Positions 36,706-45,979 of a DNA stretch of 64,000 bases are shown piece after piece. This stretch comes from Bacillus subtilis (GTDB lineage: Bacteria; Bacillota; Bacilli; Bacillales; Bacillaceae_C). Each line of letters starts with the position of its first letter. Positions within the stretch are counted from its first letter, which is position 1. Where the stretch lies: NCBI RefSeq assembly GCF_008764245.1, contig NZ_VTQV01000004.1:62001-126000 (forward strand), written 5' to 3'. The position numbers were made by a program, and so were the translations under genes. The notes below the pieces were generated by a model. It made no database searches. It was not told where the DNA came from and was given only the letters and a program-made list of their open reading frames with translations.

Positions 36706-39363
36706 TTATTCCCACTTGGCTATTATTAAATCGGCACTCTCAATGAGGACGTGATACGCCTTGTCGGAAATCAATGCATTTTCCTTTTGATGGTCTAGTA
36801 ACAATTTAAAGCTTTCCATGTGTTTGACTACTTTTTTTGCGATTTGTTTTTCCTCGTAATGTCCAACCGCAGTTAAATGGATTTTTAAAGCATGGGCACT
36901 ATTATTTCCAACTTCTCCCTCTTCCTCGAAGCGCTCAACAAATTCTTTTAACTCGGCTGCGTTCGTTGCCGTTGGTGCGTCCTCACCAACATCTATAGTG
37001 AAATTGGTAAAATGAGCTTTGGTATTCTCGTTAACCACCCCCACACTCATGTTTCCTTTCATCTCTATCGTTCTTTCTAAGATTTTCTTGCCATTGCAAT
37101 AGAACCTAAAAACGTCCCCTATTTTCTCTACTTTCAATGCTTGTGGTTCTTGGAGCTTTACACTATTAGGTAAGTCGGCTCCTTCCCATCCTAATTCTCG
37201 ATCACTATACTTCATAAAGGTTTCTAACTGATGAATATCTTTATTAAAGAAGGCCGAAACGTTGGTACCTTTTTCATCGACAATCATGATACCATATTTA
37301 GGGAACCCCTCATTTCCTTGTTCTACCCATTGAATATCAGCAGAAACATTGAAATCACCTGTAACCACTTCATCTTTATAAATCTCTTTCCAGTCAGGAT
37401 TATGTTCAACATAGCTTGTCACACTTGAGCCATCCTGAATATCCCATTTTCCAGAAAATGCTCTTGTCGTAGGAGAAGGTCCCCAGCCATCTATATAATC
37501 TGATTCTTTGTCCTCCAGGACTCGGACCTTGATTTTTTTTGACGTTTGACTGTTTGGGTCACGAACTGTGACAGTCGTAACGCCCAACTTGACTCCAGTT
37601 ATTTTGACTTTTGTTTCATCCAATTCATCTATTTGGATAAGATCTGGGTTATCTACTTCCCACACCAATGGTTCCGTAATAGACAACCAATCCGGCTTAG
37701 CATGAGCAGTAAGCTCGATCGATTCCCCAACTTCTAACCCCACATTTTCCTCACTAACAGCCACTCTATCGATTTTTCCTTCATCAGGGGCTTCACGCCA
37801 GATAGAATGTAGATGATAGAAATTGAGTGAAGTAAAATTCACACGACCACCTTTTGTATATAGTTCAATTCCCTTATTTGTCGGTTTTGTGTAAATTAGA
37901 TTAGTAAACACATATTCACCATCATTAATAAACAACTCCACCGAAGACTCGTCGACGAAACCATGAATTTTAACCTGTTTCCTATCCTTAGAAAATTTCG
38001 TTTCAAACCGTTTACCAAAATTAAATAATTGACCATCGCGATCTATTAAAGTCTCCAGACCTGCATTGGTTCGGTCAAGAAATACAGTTTCCGTATTTGT
38101 ATTCACTCCGACAACCGTTTCCTCTGTATCTGATTGGCGTAGACGAATGCCAAACTCATCCACTTGTTCCCATTCAACAATTGCTTCGAACTCATAAGTT
38201 GTCCCCGCGAAATCACTGATTTCACGTTCACCTTCTAATGTAAAGGCATCTACAGAGTGCTCAGTCGCACGGATACTTTTTAGTTCACGGATGGGCTCTT
38301 GGAATAACCGGATACCATCCTTCGTAGATTTTAATGATAATTCTCGCGGGATTGACATGGAGCCCATCCAAGGCTCTGTAGGGGATTGATATGGGTATCT
38401 CCAATTGGCCATCCATCCTAACCACAACCTCCGCCCATCCTCTTCAGGAATATTCGCAAAAGACTGGGCTGCATAATAATCTTGTCCAAAGTCTGTTATC
38501 AAAATGCTTTCAGCCGGGTTATCATTTACAAATTTCTTTCCATCAAACTCACCGATAAAATATTGCGCAGTGGAACCATCTGTTATATGATTATCCCCTA
38601 CACTTACATGAAGCACCCATTTTTGTTTATCTTTATTTCCATCAACAGGTAATGGAAATAAATCGGGGCATTCCCATACTGCTACATGCGATCCTTCCTC
38701 ATCACCAAAACGACTTTGGTACTCCCAATCAATCAAGTTATCTGAATTATAAAAGGTTACACTTTGGTTCGTCGAAACAACCATCACCCATTTTTTAGAC
38801 TCTTCATGCCAAAACACTTTCGGATCCCGGAAATCTTTTATACCAGGATTTTCAATGACAGGGTTTCCCTTATAACGTTCCCATGTCCGCCCGTTATCTT
38901 TACTATAAGCAATACTTTGTGCTTCTCCTCCTTCTGTGTTTGTGTAGAACGCCACTAAACCGGCTTTTCCATTAAAAAACCCCGTTGTATCATGCCAATC
39001 TACTACAGCACTTCCGGACAGGGCTTGTCCTAATTCATCATGCCCTAGGGCAACGGGAAGATGCTCCCAATGAACTAGGTCTTTACTAACCGCATGTGCC
39101 CAGGTTCCCATTTTTTGGTGAAACAAATGATACTCACCTTCGAAATAAACGAGTCCATTTGGGTCGGCGAGTCTTCCCGTTTCCGTAGAAAAATGATATT
39201 GAGGGCGGTATTTTTCCGTGTAATAATCGTTCGTATCCATGCGTTTCAATTTCTCTTCCTCTTTCGTTCTATCGGTATCTTTTGCATTCACACAATCATT
39301 TCCTAATAATATCACCATCACTATAACAAAAATGGGAACAAAGGTCTTTTTTATCACATACAT
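36706..39363 (-). CDS. Secreted GH32 levanase/fructanase, SacC-like, with altered active-site loops
   Basis: 885 residues: signal peptide (1-27), GH32 five-bladed propeller (about 50-360), GH32 C-terminal sandwich (about 375-525), Ig-like Big_2-type domain (about 530-615), LamG-like domain (about 620-790) and FIMAH-type end. Nucleophile Asp67 (ADPNG), Asp180 (FRDPK) and acid/base Glu231 (WECPD) are all present. Odd points: the usual NWMNDPNG is RLADPNG, and the loop normally reading like FYQ(Y/H)NP...WGPMHWGHA is shortened to FHQKMGTWAHA. This could change chain binding or favour endo action, as in some levanases. The closest known relative by eye is B. subtilis SacC. It has its own promoter region and a terminator from the upstream gene between them. 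Confidence 0.88.
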   Translation of the reverse strand: MYVIKKTFVPIFVIVMVILLGNDCVNAKDTDRTKEEEKLKRMDTNDYYTEKYRPQYHFSTETGRLADPNGLVYFEGEYHLFHQKMGTWAHAVSKDLVHWEHLPVALGHDELGQALSGSAVVDWHDTTGFFNGKAGLVAFYTNTEGGEAQSIAYSKDNGRTWERYKGNPVIENPGIKDFRDPKVFWHEESKKWVMVVSTNQSVTFYNSDNLIDWEYQSRFGDEEGSHVAVWECPDLFPLPVDGNKDKQKWVLHVSVGDNHITDGSTAQYFIGEFDGKKFVNDNPAESILITDFGQDYYAAQSFANIPEEDGRRLWLGWMANWRYPYQSPTEPWMGSMSIPRELSLKSTKDGIRLFQEPIRELKSIRATEHSVDAFTLEGEREISDFAGTTYEFEAIVEWEQVDEFGIRLRQSDTEETVVGVNTNTETVFLDRTNAGLETLIDRDGQLFNFGKRFETKFSKDRKQVKIHGFVDESSVELFINDGEYVFTNLIYTKPTNKGIELYTKGGRVNFTSLNFYHLHSIWREAPDEGKIDRVAVSEENVGLEVGESIELTAHAKPDWLSITEPLVWEVDNPDLIQIDELDETKVKITGVKLGVTTVTVRDPNSQTSKKIKVRVLEDKESDYIDGWGPSPTTRAFSGKWDIQDGSSVTSYVEHNPDWKEIYKDEVVTGDFNVSADIQWVEQGNEGFPKYGIMIVDEKGTNVSAFFNKDIHQLETFMKYSDRELGWEGADLPNSVKLQEPQALKVEKIGDVFRFYCNGKKILERTIEMKGNMSVGVVNENTKAHFTNFTIDVGEDAPTATNAAELKEFVERFEEEGEVGNNSAHALKIHLTAVGHYEEKQIAKKVVKHMESFKLLLDHQKENALISDKAYHVLIESADLIIAKWE

Positions 39364-39480
39364 GTGCTCGTCTCCTCCACACAGACATTTGAAATAATGT
39401 CTTCATTTAAAGATAGCGCATACAAATTTGTATCGCCGCAATCATTCGAAAATTCATATTTGGCCTATGGAAATTTCAGA
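39364..39480 (-). promoter_or_regulatory. Promoter region of the secreted GH32 with a palindromic site
   Basis: A perfect 14-bp palindrome ATACAAATTTGTAT (39420-39433) with GC-rich flanks lies about 60 bp before the start codon. None of the LacI-type operators of 44628-44740 is found here, so this gene is probably under different control. The -35/-10 elements are not clear. Confidence 0.4.
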
Positions 39481-39520
39481 AAAACAGCCAGAGGCATGTA
39501 TGAAACAGTTCCTCTGGCTG
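39481..39520 (-). terminator. Terminator after the cytoplasmic GH32 gene
   Basis: Stem CAGCCAGAGG (39485-39494) / CCTCTGGCTG (39511-39520), followed on the minus strand by GTTTTTC. It ends the LacI-controlled operon before the secreted GH32 gene. Confidence 0.8.
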
Positions 39521-39533
39521 CAGTCTTAATTCT

Positions 39534-40991
39534 TTAATCAATGGAAGGAATAGAGAATTTTCCATGTACGACATTTGCCATTCCTTCCGATGCGAAAAGG
39601 GAGATGCTCTCGCATGCCTTATCGGGATAGACTAAACTCGTTAATGCTTGTTCTCCATCATTAATAAATAACTCTAATGATGACGAATCCATAATGATTT
39701 GAAGTTGTATTTGGTTTGTATCCTCAAGTTTCACCTTTTGAGTTCTTGAAAAGTTATCAGAAAAATCCACTTTCCCTGAGTTTTTTCGATCCAATAATAA
39801 TACATTATCTTTTGTGTCAATTGTAATAGATGTGTATTGTGTTTTCGTATGATGTATCGCCAATCCATACTGACTAGCGTCTTCACTTTCCAATATAAGT
39901 TCGATTTTCGCATACTCTGAATCAAGCTCATAAATGTTGGTATCCTCTGTACCAATGATGACGTTATTTATATCTTCTTTTGACGTCAGGTACGTGTCCA
40001 ATTCTCTTACCACTTTTTGTACAATATGGAAATCCCCGCTGGTTTCTCTGAGAATCAGTTCTCTAGGTAAAGTCATCTGACTCCGCCAGCCTTCCGTTGG
40101 AACATCATTTGCATAACGCCAGTTACTCATCCAGCCGAGATAAATTCTTCTTCCATCTTCCTTTGGAATATCAGAAAAACTAACACCTGCATAGTTATCT
40201 TTTCCATGGTCCAGCCATTTGATCTCGTCGTGTTCAGGTACAAACTTGTTCCCGTCAAACGAACCGACAAAATATTGAGTCCGTGAACCTGAATCTAGTT
40301 GAGGGTTATCTCCAATACTGACAATAAGAACCCATTTTTTTTCATTAGAGTTTTCGATTGATAATTCAAATAGGTCTGGACATTCCCATACACCATCATG
40401 GGAACCGACATCCTCTCCAAATTCACTTTCAAACTTCCAATCTTTTAGATTAGGAGAGGAATAAATCGAGATCGTTTGCCCTGTCGCTAAAACCATCACC
40501 CACTTATGACTTGGTTGATGCCAAAATACCTTAGGGTCCCTAAAGTCAATTTTAGTTGGATGTGTTAACACTGGATTCCCTTTATACTTTACCCATGTCC
40601 TTCCGTCGTCCTGACTGTAGGCCAAGCTTTGTGTTTGTACAGATGGTGTGTGATCTTCATCCTCTAAATGATGAGTGAAAATCGCCACCAACCCTGGTTC
40701 TTCTGGAAAAAATCCAGACGTATTATGCCAATCAACGACAGCACTCCCCGAAAAAATCGTCCCTAGTTCATCTGGATATAAAGCTATGTCTAGTTCTTCC
40801 CACTTAATCAAATCTTTACTAACGGCATGGCCCCAGTGCATGGGACCCCATATACTGTCATTTGGATTATGTTGAAAAAATAAATGATATTCACCTTTGA
40901 AAAATACTAAACCATTTGGGTCATTCATCCAATTTTGTTTTGGAGAGAAATGCAATGCTGGTCTATATCTTTCTAGTTTAGCAATCTCCAA
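39534..40991 (-). CDS. Cytoplasmic GH32 fructan beta-fructosidase
   Basis: 485 residues without signal peptide. The canonical GH32 motifs are complete: WMNDPNG with nucleophile Asp24, FRDPK with Asp152, and WECPD with acid/base Glu203. The FFQHNP and MHWGHA substrate-loop motifs are also intact, in contrast to the secreted paralogue. TTG start with AGGAGG seven bases upstream. It follows the LplA-type binding-protein gene by 11 bp in a LacI-controlled operon, so it most likely splits imported levan- or inulin-oligosaccharides (or sucrose) into fructose inside the cell. No phosphotransferase is adjacent, so the substrate should be unphosphorylated. Confidence 0.9.
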   Translation of the reverse strand: MEIAKLERYRPALHFSPKQNWMNDPNGLVFFKGEYHLFFQHNPNDSIWGPMHWGHAVSKDLIKWEELDIALYPDELGTIFSGSAVVDWHNTSGFFPEEPGLVAIFTHHLEDEDHTPSVQTQSLAYSQDDGRTWVKYKGNPVLTHPTKIDFRDPKVFWHQPSHKWVMVLATGQTISIYSSPNLKDWKFESEFGEDVGSHDGVWECPDLFELSIENSNEKKWVLIVSIGDNPQLDSGSRTQYFVGSFDGNKFVPEHDEIKWLDHGKDNYAGVSFSDIPKEDGRRIYLGWMSNWRYANDVPTEGWRSQMTLPRELILRETSGDFHIVQKVVRELDTYLTSKEDINNVIIGTEDTNIYELDSEYAKIELILESEDASQYGLAIHHTKTQYTSITIDTKDNVLLLDRKNSGKVDFSDNFSRTQKVKLEDTNQIQLQIIMDSSSLELFINDGEQALTSLVYPDKACESISLFASEGMANVVHGKFSIPSID

Positions 40992-41002
40992 TTCCTTACC
41001 TC

Positions 41003-42610
41003 CTATTGATTAACCGTTCTGTCATATCCGTCTTGTTTAATTTGTAGCCATGTATCAAGATTAAATCGTTCAAGTTCTTTTAGATAATCGTCCCACTCTT
41101 CATCAATCTTTCCATTTCGAATCCATTCAGCTCGTTTTCTGTTCACATATTCAAAGAGATCTGTTTCAATCTTTGATAATTCATCAATTTCTTCTAACGA
41201 AAGATACACATGTGGATAATATTTTTCATTTTTAATAAATGGAACAATATGTTCTTGCAATAAATCCAATCTCCAAGCTGCATCGTCCGGTTTGGTTGTG
41301 ACCGTCCCATAATATTCATCTAATATAGCTAATGGACCTGCAATACTCGTCTTCTCTCTTAGCTCTACTGGTGCAGTTCCTTCAAGAGGAAGGTGTTTCA
41401 ACATATTGGTTTCTTCATCAAATTCAAAAATATTTTGCTGTTCTGTATCCCCATAAGTCCCCCAGTTATTTTGAACGGATTGAAGAGGTTCATACAGTTG
41501 ATCAATCCATTTCGCTGTAAGCTCTAGATTTTTATTAGCACTTGTAATAACCATTCTTCCACGGTCAAAACCCACTCCACCATTTTGTTGAACAATCACT
41601 CTCTCTCCTGATGGTCCTTCTAGTGGTGGTAATACGTCAAATTTATCATTCATGCCACTGACATTCGCTTTATCCCATGTAAAATATAAGCCGTATTTAT
41701 CTCCTTTTGAAATAAATGTATTCCAATCCTGCTCAAACGCTTCTTCATCTATTAAACCTTGGCTATATAAGTCATGAAGATATTTTATCTGTTCTTTATA
41801 GCCTTCTTGTGACTTTGTAAACACGACTTCGCCATCTTCTGTCACAACGGTGTGATCCCCAGTATCTCCTAAACCAAAGGAACCTAATAGTATTGCGGGG
41901 TCTTGGTCACCATCATTGATGATCGCTCCCATGGGAATCTCATCCTCTTCTCCATTGCCATTCGGATCTTGTGTTTTAAATGCTATTAATACCTCTTTCA
42001 ATTCTTCCGTGGTGGTCGGCATATCTAATCCTAGATTATCTAACCATTCTACGTTGATCCAAGGTAAACCTCCGACGACTTGTATCCGATCAATCCCATT
42101 CCCTAATTCCTCAATCCACGGAAAACTATAGATATGCCCGTCAGGCGCTGTAATGAATTCCCTATACTCTGGTCTTTGTTCTAAGACCTTTTTCAGATTA
42201 GGCATATATTGATCAATGAGATCTTCGACTGGTACAATTGTTCCATCTTTGGCATACTTTAGTAAATCATAGTTGCTGAATGCTGCATCTAAGATCGCAT
42301 CAGGTAAATCTCCACTTGATAGTGCTAAATTTCGCTTTTCAATAAAGGAATCCTTTGTATAGTTTTTCCAATCAATATGCACCCCTGACTTTTCCTCCAA
42401 CCGCTTATAAATGAGCTTTTCATTGGGATCATCAGGTGCTAATGGCGAACTTTGAGTCATAAACTTAAGTGATACTGTTTCTTCCAAAGGAAATTTAATA
42501 TCTTTTAACTCATAATCCTCAGATGAAGCACTTTTCTCGCTTTTTCCACAGCCAGCTAGAGCAAGTCCTACTATAACCAATAACGATATAATTCCTGATA
42601 ACTTTTTCAA
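41003..42610 (-). CDS. LplA-type ABC transporter sugar-binding lipoprotein
   Basis: 535 residues; lipoprotein signal with lipobox LAGC (Cys near residue 21). The long form (about 530 residues) with a C-terminal WIRNGKIDEEWDDYLKELERFNLD segment is typical of LplA-like binding proteins for oligosaccharides. TTG start preceded by AAGGAGGG. Encoded between two permease genes and the cytoplasmic GH32, so it probably binds fructo-oligosaccharides. No ATPase is encoded here. Confidence 0.88.
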   Translation of the reverse strand: MKKLSGIISLLVIVGLALAGCGKSEKSASSEDYELKDIKFPLEETVSLKFMTQSSPLAPDDPNEKLIYKRLEEKSGVHIDWKNYTKDSFIEKRNLALSSGDLPDAILDAAFSNYDLLKYAKDGTIVPVEDLIDQYMPNLKKVLEQRPEYREFITAPDGHIYSFPWIEELGNGIDRIQVVGGLPWINVEWLDNLGLDMPTTTEELKEVLIAFKTQDPNGNGEEDEIPMGAIINDGDQDPAILLGSFGLGDTGDHTVVTEDGEVVFTKSQEGYKEQIKYLHDLYSQGLIDEEAFEQDWNTFISKGDKYGLYFTWDKANVSGMNDKFDVLPPLEGPSGERVIVQQNGGVGFDRGRMVITSANKNLELTAKWIDQLYEPLQSVQNNWGTYGDTEQQNIFEFDEETNMLKHLPLEGTAPVELREKTSIAGPLAILDEYYGTVTTKPDDAAWRLDLLQEHIVPFIKNEKYYPHVYLSLEEIDELSKIETDLFEYVNRKRAEWIRNGKIDEEWDDYLKELERFNLDTWLQIKQDGYDRTVNQ

Positions 42611-42723
42611 GGTAAACCCTCCTTTTTTCTATTCACATCATTTTTCAAATCTATTTGTATACAATTAATTGCCCACTATGTTCTATGTATTCGCTTCACC
42701 TCCTTTAATTGAATTTCCGATAA

Positions 42724-43602
42724 TTACTTTAGAGATCCAACCATGACACCTTTCTCGAAATATTTTTGGAAGAAGGGATACATGATGAGTAATGGAAGGC
42801 TTGATATGACAATGGAAGAATATTTGATTTTCTCCGCTATTTTGCTCATTTCGGCAGCAGCTTGCATATCATTTATCATCCCTGGTTGAACTTCGTTTTG
42901 AATAAGAATGGATCGTAAAATAAGTTGTAATGGGTGAAGATTACGATCTTCTAAGTAGATCATCGCATCGAAATAGGAATTCCATTGCCCCACAAAAGCA
43001 TATAAGGCGATGACGAAAATAACCGGTTTAGACAAAGGCAAAATGATTTTAAAGAAGACTTGTAGTTCAGAGGCACCATCCATTTTCGCCGCTTCCTTCA
43101 GTTCTTTCGGTAATCCCTTAAAGAACGTTCTGACTAGAATGATATTCCAGACACCCACTGCGCCAGGTAAAATAATCGCCCACACTGTATTAATCAATCC
43201 TAAGTTTTTCACCAATAGATACGTAGGAATGAGACCTCCATTAAAAAACATCGTAATCAAGAAAAAAATCATGAAGAAATTTTTCCCTCTGAAGCCATCA
43301 ACGGATAAAGGATAGGCCGCAAACACTGTAAAGACAATGGTACAGATCGTAAAACCTACCGCATAAATAATCGAATTCCAAAATCCCTTGAGAATGGAAC
43401 CATCTTGAAACACCCTTCTATAACCATCAATCGTCCAATCTGCCAGATTAAAAGAAATCCCTTTACTTAGCAACACATTAGGATCTAGAAAAGACCCAAT
43501 TAATACATATAACAGAGGAATAATAATCATTAAAATGATCATTCCTAGTAAAATTTTATTGATCAAAAGTAATATCCGATCATTCCTTGACATATTATGC
43601 AT
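42724..43602 (-). CDS. LplC/YtcP-type ABC transporter permease
   Basis: 292 residues, six membrane segments and the EAA loop (KEAAKMDGASELQVFFKIILP) near residue 170. Matches the YtcP/LplC branch that partners with LplB-type permeases and LplA-type binding proteins. The gene follows its partner permease by 14 bp and precedes the binding-protein gene. Confidence 0.9.
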   Translation of the reverse strand: MHNMSRNDRILLLINKILLGMIILMIIIPLLYVLIGSFLDPNVLLSKGISFNLADWTIDGYRRVFQDGSILKGFWNSIIYAVGFTICTIVFTVFAAYPLSVDGFRGKNFFMIFFLITMFFNGGLIPTYLLVKNLGLINTVWAIILPGAVGVWNIILVRTFFKGLPKELKEAAKMDGASELQVFFKIILPLSKPVIFVIALYAFVGQWNSYFDAMIYLEDRNLHPLQLILRSILIQNEVQPGMINDMQAAAEMSKIAEKIKYSSIVISSLPLLIMYPFFQKYFEKGVMVGSLK

Positions 43603-43616
43603 TTCGTATCCCTCCC

Positions 43617-44585
43617 TTAATAAAGACTTTCGCCATCAGATATTTTTTTTACAACCTTATTTGCCACAACCAACAAAACGACATTAATCACCGTGTTAAA
43701 CAATCCTACAGCAGTGGAATAGGCGTAATCTCCAGCTTGCAGTCCTCTTTTATAGACATAGGTAGGAATAATCTCTGAAGTTGGTAAGTTCATACTAGTC
43801 TGCAATAAATAAGCCTTTTCAAATCCGATCGACATAATTCCGCCAATAGCCAGGATAAGCAAAACCGCAATCACCGGTTTTAAAGTAGGCAAATCAATAT
43901 GAAGGATTCTTTGAATCAGTGATGCGCCATCTATTGTGGCTGCATCATGTAGTTGTGGATCAACATTCGCAAGTGCCGCCACATAGATGATGGAAGCCCA
44001 GCCCGCACCTTGCCATATACCAGAAGAGATATAGATGGTTCGAAATGTATCTGGACTTGTCATAAATGGAATCGGTTTATCTGTAAAAATGGATAATAGT
44101 GTATTTACAGGACCTGTTGGTGAGAATAAAATAAAAATCATTCCCGTTATAATCACAACTGAAATAAAATTTGGTGCATATAAGATAAGTTGGATATTTT
44201 TCTTGATTTTCGCTCTCCTAACTTGGTTAAGCATTAATGCTAGAATAATAGGAATCGGAAACCCAATAATTAAATCAAAAAAACTTAATTTAATCGTATT
44301 CATAAAAATATTTAAGAAATTCGGGGAAGTTAGAAAGTCTTTAAAATGCTTGAACCCCACCCAATCGCTACCCAAAATTCCTCTCATTGGGCTAAAATCT
44401 TTAAACGCAATCACAGCTCCATACATCGGTACATAGTTAAAAATGATGGTCAATATTACGGCAGGAACCAAAAACAAATACAAGGCGTAATTATGTTTAA
44501 AATACTGAATAAAGCTCTCTTTCTTTTCAGGTTTTATTATGGACATTTCACTATGTAGACTCCTTGACGTTTCTTTTGTTCTCAC
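43617..44585 (-). CDS. LplB-type ABC transporter permease
   Basis: 322 residues. Cytoplasmic N-terminus, then six membrane segments beginning with YALYLFLVPAVILTIIFNYVPMYG, and an EAA loop (HDAATIDGASLIQRILHIDLP) near residue 225. GTG start with AGGGGGG six bases upstream. It is the first gene of the operon controlled by the LacI-type operators at 44628-44740. Confidence 0.9.
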   Translation of the reverse strand: MRTKETSRSLHSEMSIIKPEKKESFIQYFKHNYALYLFLVPAVILTIIFNYVPMYGAVIAFKDFSPMRGILGSDWVGFKHFKDFLTSPNFLNIFMNTIKLSFFDLIIGFPIPIILALMLNQVRRAKIKKNIQLILYAPNFISVVIITGMIFILFSPTGPVNTLLSIFTDKPIPFMTSPDTFRTIYISSGIWQGAGWASIIYVAALANVDPQLHDAATIDGASLIQRILHIDLPTLKPVIAVLLILAIGGIMSIGFEKAYLLQTSMNLPTSEIIPTYVYKRGLQAGDYAYSTAVGLFNTVINVVLLVVANKVVKKISDGESLY

Positions 44586-44627
44586 TATTAACCCCCCTAC
44601 GAGTATTCCAAATTAATTTTAAAATTA

Positions 44628-44740
44628 GGTCAACCGCTTCCATATGTCAACCGCTTGCACATCGGAGTAATAGGTTTATTCCCTAATTAACATTATATTA
44701 TATATACACTATCATCTCACTTTATGTCAACCGCTTGACC
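44628..44740 (-). promoter_or_regulatory. Promoter with three LacI-type operators for the fructan import operon
   Basis: Three copies of (T)GTCAACCGCTT(GAC) lie at 44628-44642, 44645-44659 and 44725-44740; the last has the full TCAA-CCGC-TTGA dyad. On the minus strand the last overlaps the -35 TTGACA (44725-44730), followed after 18 bp by TATATA. The other two are downstream of the start point. This is a classic repression layout, probably for the adjacent LacI protein. Confidence 0.75.
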
Positions 44741-44754
44741 GAAAATAATTAAAA

Positions 44755-44790
44755 AAGACAACATTTTTATTTGCTTAACTATGTTGTCTC
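44755..44790 (-). terminator. Terminator overlapping the 3' end of lacI-type gene
   Basis: Stem AGACAACAT (44756-44764) / ATGTTGTCT (44781-44789) with a U-run (GTCTTTTTTAA) on the minus strand. The right arm contains the last codons of the regulator gene. Confidence 0.75.
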
Positions 44791-45750
44791 ATTAATAACC
44801 AATTCAATTGGTAAAAAAGTTTCTAATGCTTCATCACAGTCTGGGTTTTCAATAAGCTTCATCAGTTTTGATACCGACGTTTTCGCAATTTCCTGGATGG
44901 GTTGTTTGATTGTTGTTAGTTGGGGCAATAGCCTCAATACCGTTTCCGTACCATCGTAACCGACAATTTTTAATTGGTCGGGAACTTGGATATTCAATTC
45001 ATTAGCAACCTTCAAACATGTCGCCGCTATGAGATCATCACTAGCAAAGATCCCGTCCGTTTCAGGATGCTTCTTTAAAATCTGTCTAATCGAGACAGCT
45101 GTATATTCTTCATCAAATAAATTAATAAGCTCATACGTAATGGGATTATCAATTAGGTCTTCGTATGCTTTTCTTCTCATTTGGGTAGGGGTCTCTAATT
45201 CAATTGGTCCATTAATATGGATAATAGAACGACATCCCTGGTCGATTAAATGTTGGACAGCCATTCTCCCGCCCGCATAATTATCGGAACCAACTACTGG
45301 AATAGTAGGGGACAAATAATGATCGATTGCGACAATCGGTAGTTTAGGATTTTTGTAAGCTTCTACTCCCCTGTTATAAGTACAGACAATAATTCCATCT
45401 ACCTGATGACCAATTAACATACGTGCGTATGCTTTTTCCTTATCGATTTGCATTAAACTATTACAAAGTATCACTTTATACCCCAAATCCGAGCATATAT
45501 TTTCAATATATAAAGCTAATTCACTAAAAAAAGGGTTGTTTATCGTGGGTAAAACCAACCCAATAAAGTTGGTCCTTTTTTTGAATAGAGACCTCGCAAT
45601 ATCATTAGGATAATAATTGAGTTCCTCTATCGCCTTTTCCACTTTTTTCCTTGTTTGTTCGCTGATATATCCCCTATTATTCAACACACGGGATACAGTA
45701 GTAGGAGATACCTCAGCTCTTTTCGCAACGTCTTCCAACTTAACTTTCAT
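44779..45750 (-). CDS. LacI-family transcriptional regulator of the fructan operon
   Basis: 323 residues: N-terminal LacI helix-turn-helix (LEDVAKRAEVSPTTVSRVLN, residues 4-25) with hinge helix (NDIARSLFKK), then a periplasmic-binding-protein-like effector domain. Located just upstream of the LplB-C-A/GH32 operon, whose promoter carries three LacI-type operators, so it is most likely its repressor with a fructo-oligosaccharide or fructose-like inducer (inference). A terminator separates the two units. Confidence 0.88.
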   Translation of the reverse strand: MKVKLEDVAKRAEVSPTTVSRVLNNRGYISEQTRKKVEKAIEELNYYPNDIARSLFKKRTNFIGLVLPTINNPFFSELALYIENICSDLGYKVILCNSLMQIDKEKAYARMLIGHQVDGIIVCTYNRGVEAYKNPKLPIVAIDHYLSPTIPVVGSDNYAGGRMAVQHLIDQGCRSIIHINGPIELETPTQMRRKAYEDLIDNPITYELINLFDEEYTAVSIRQILKKHPETDGIFASDDLIAATCLKVANELNIQVPDQLKIVGYDGTETVLRLLPQLTTIKQPIQEIAKTSVSKLMKLIENPDCDEALETFLPIELVINETT

Positions 45751-45979
45751 AATGGATCTCCTTTGTGTTTTTTCATTTCAAACAGAGATGATACAAAATT
45801 CAATGTCATCCGGTTTCATATATATTATCATATGTTTCGTGAAAAAGCATCCGTTAACAAAATAATGGTTGCGAAAAGGGAATAGCCTTCACTCCAAATT
45901 TGTTATAGAAACATCTTGTATTACATCTCATCCAAGCCTCATATACTGAATGAGAGTCTAATAAACAGGGGGAGAAAAA

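Noticed and set aside
36706-39363. Frameshift or deletion damage in the secreted GH32
   Set aside because: The short loop lies in an uninterrupted frame with all downstream motifs and catalytic residues intact, so it is more likely natural variation than damage.
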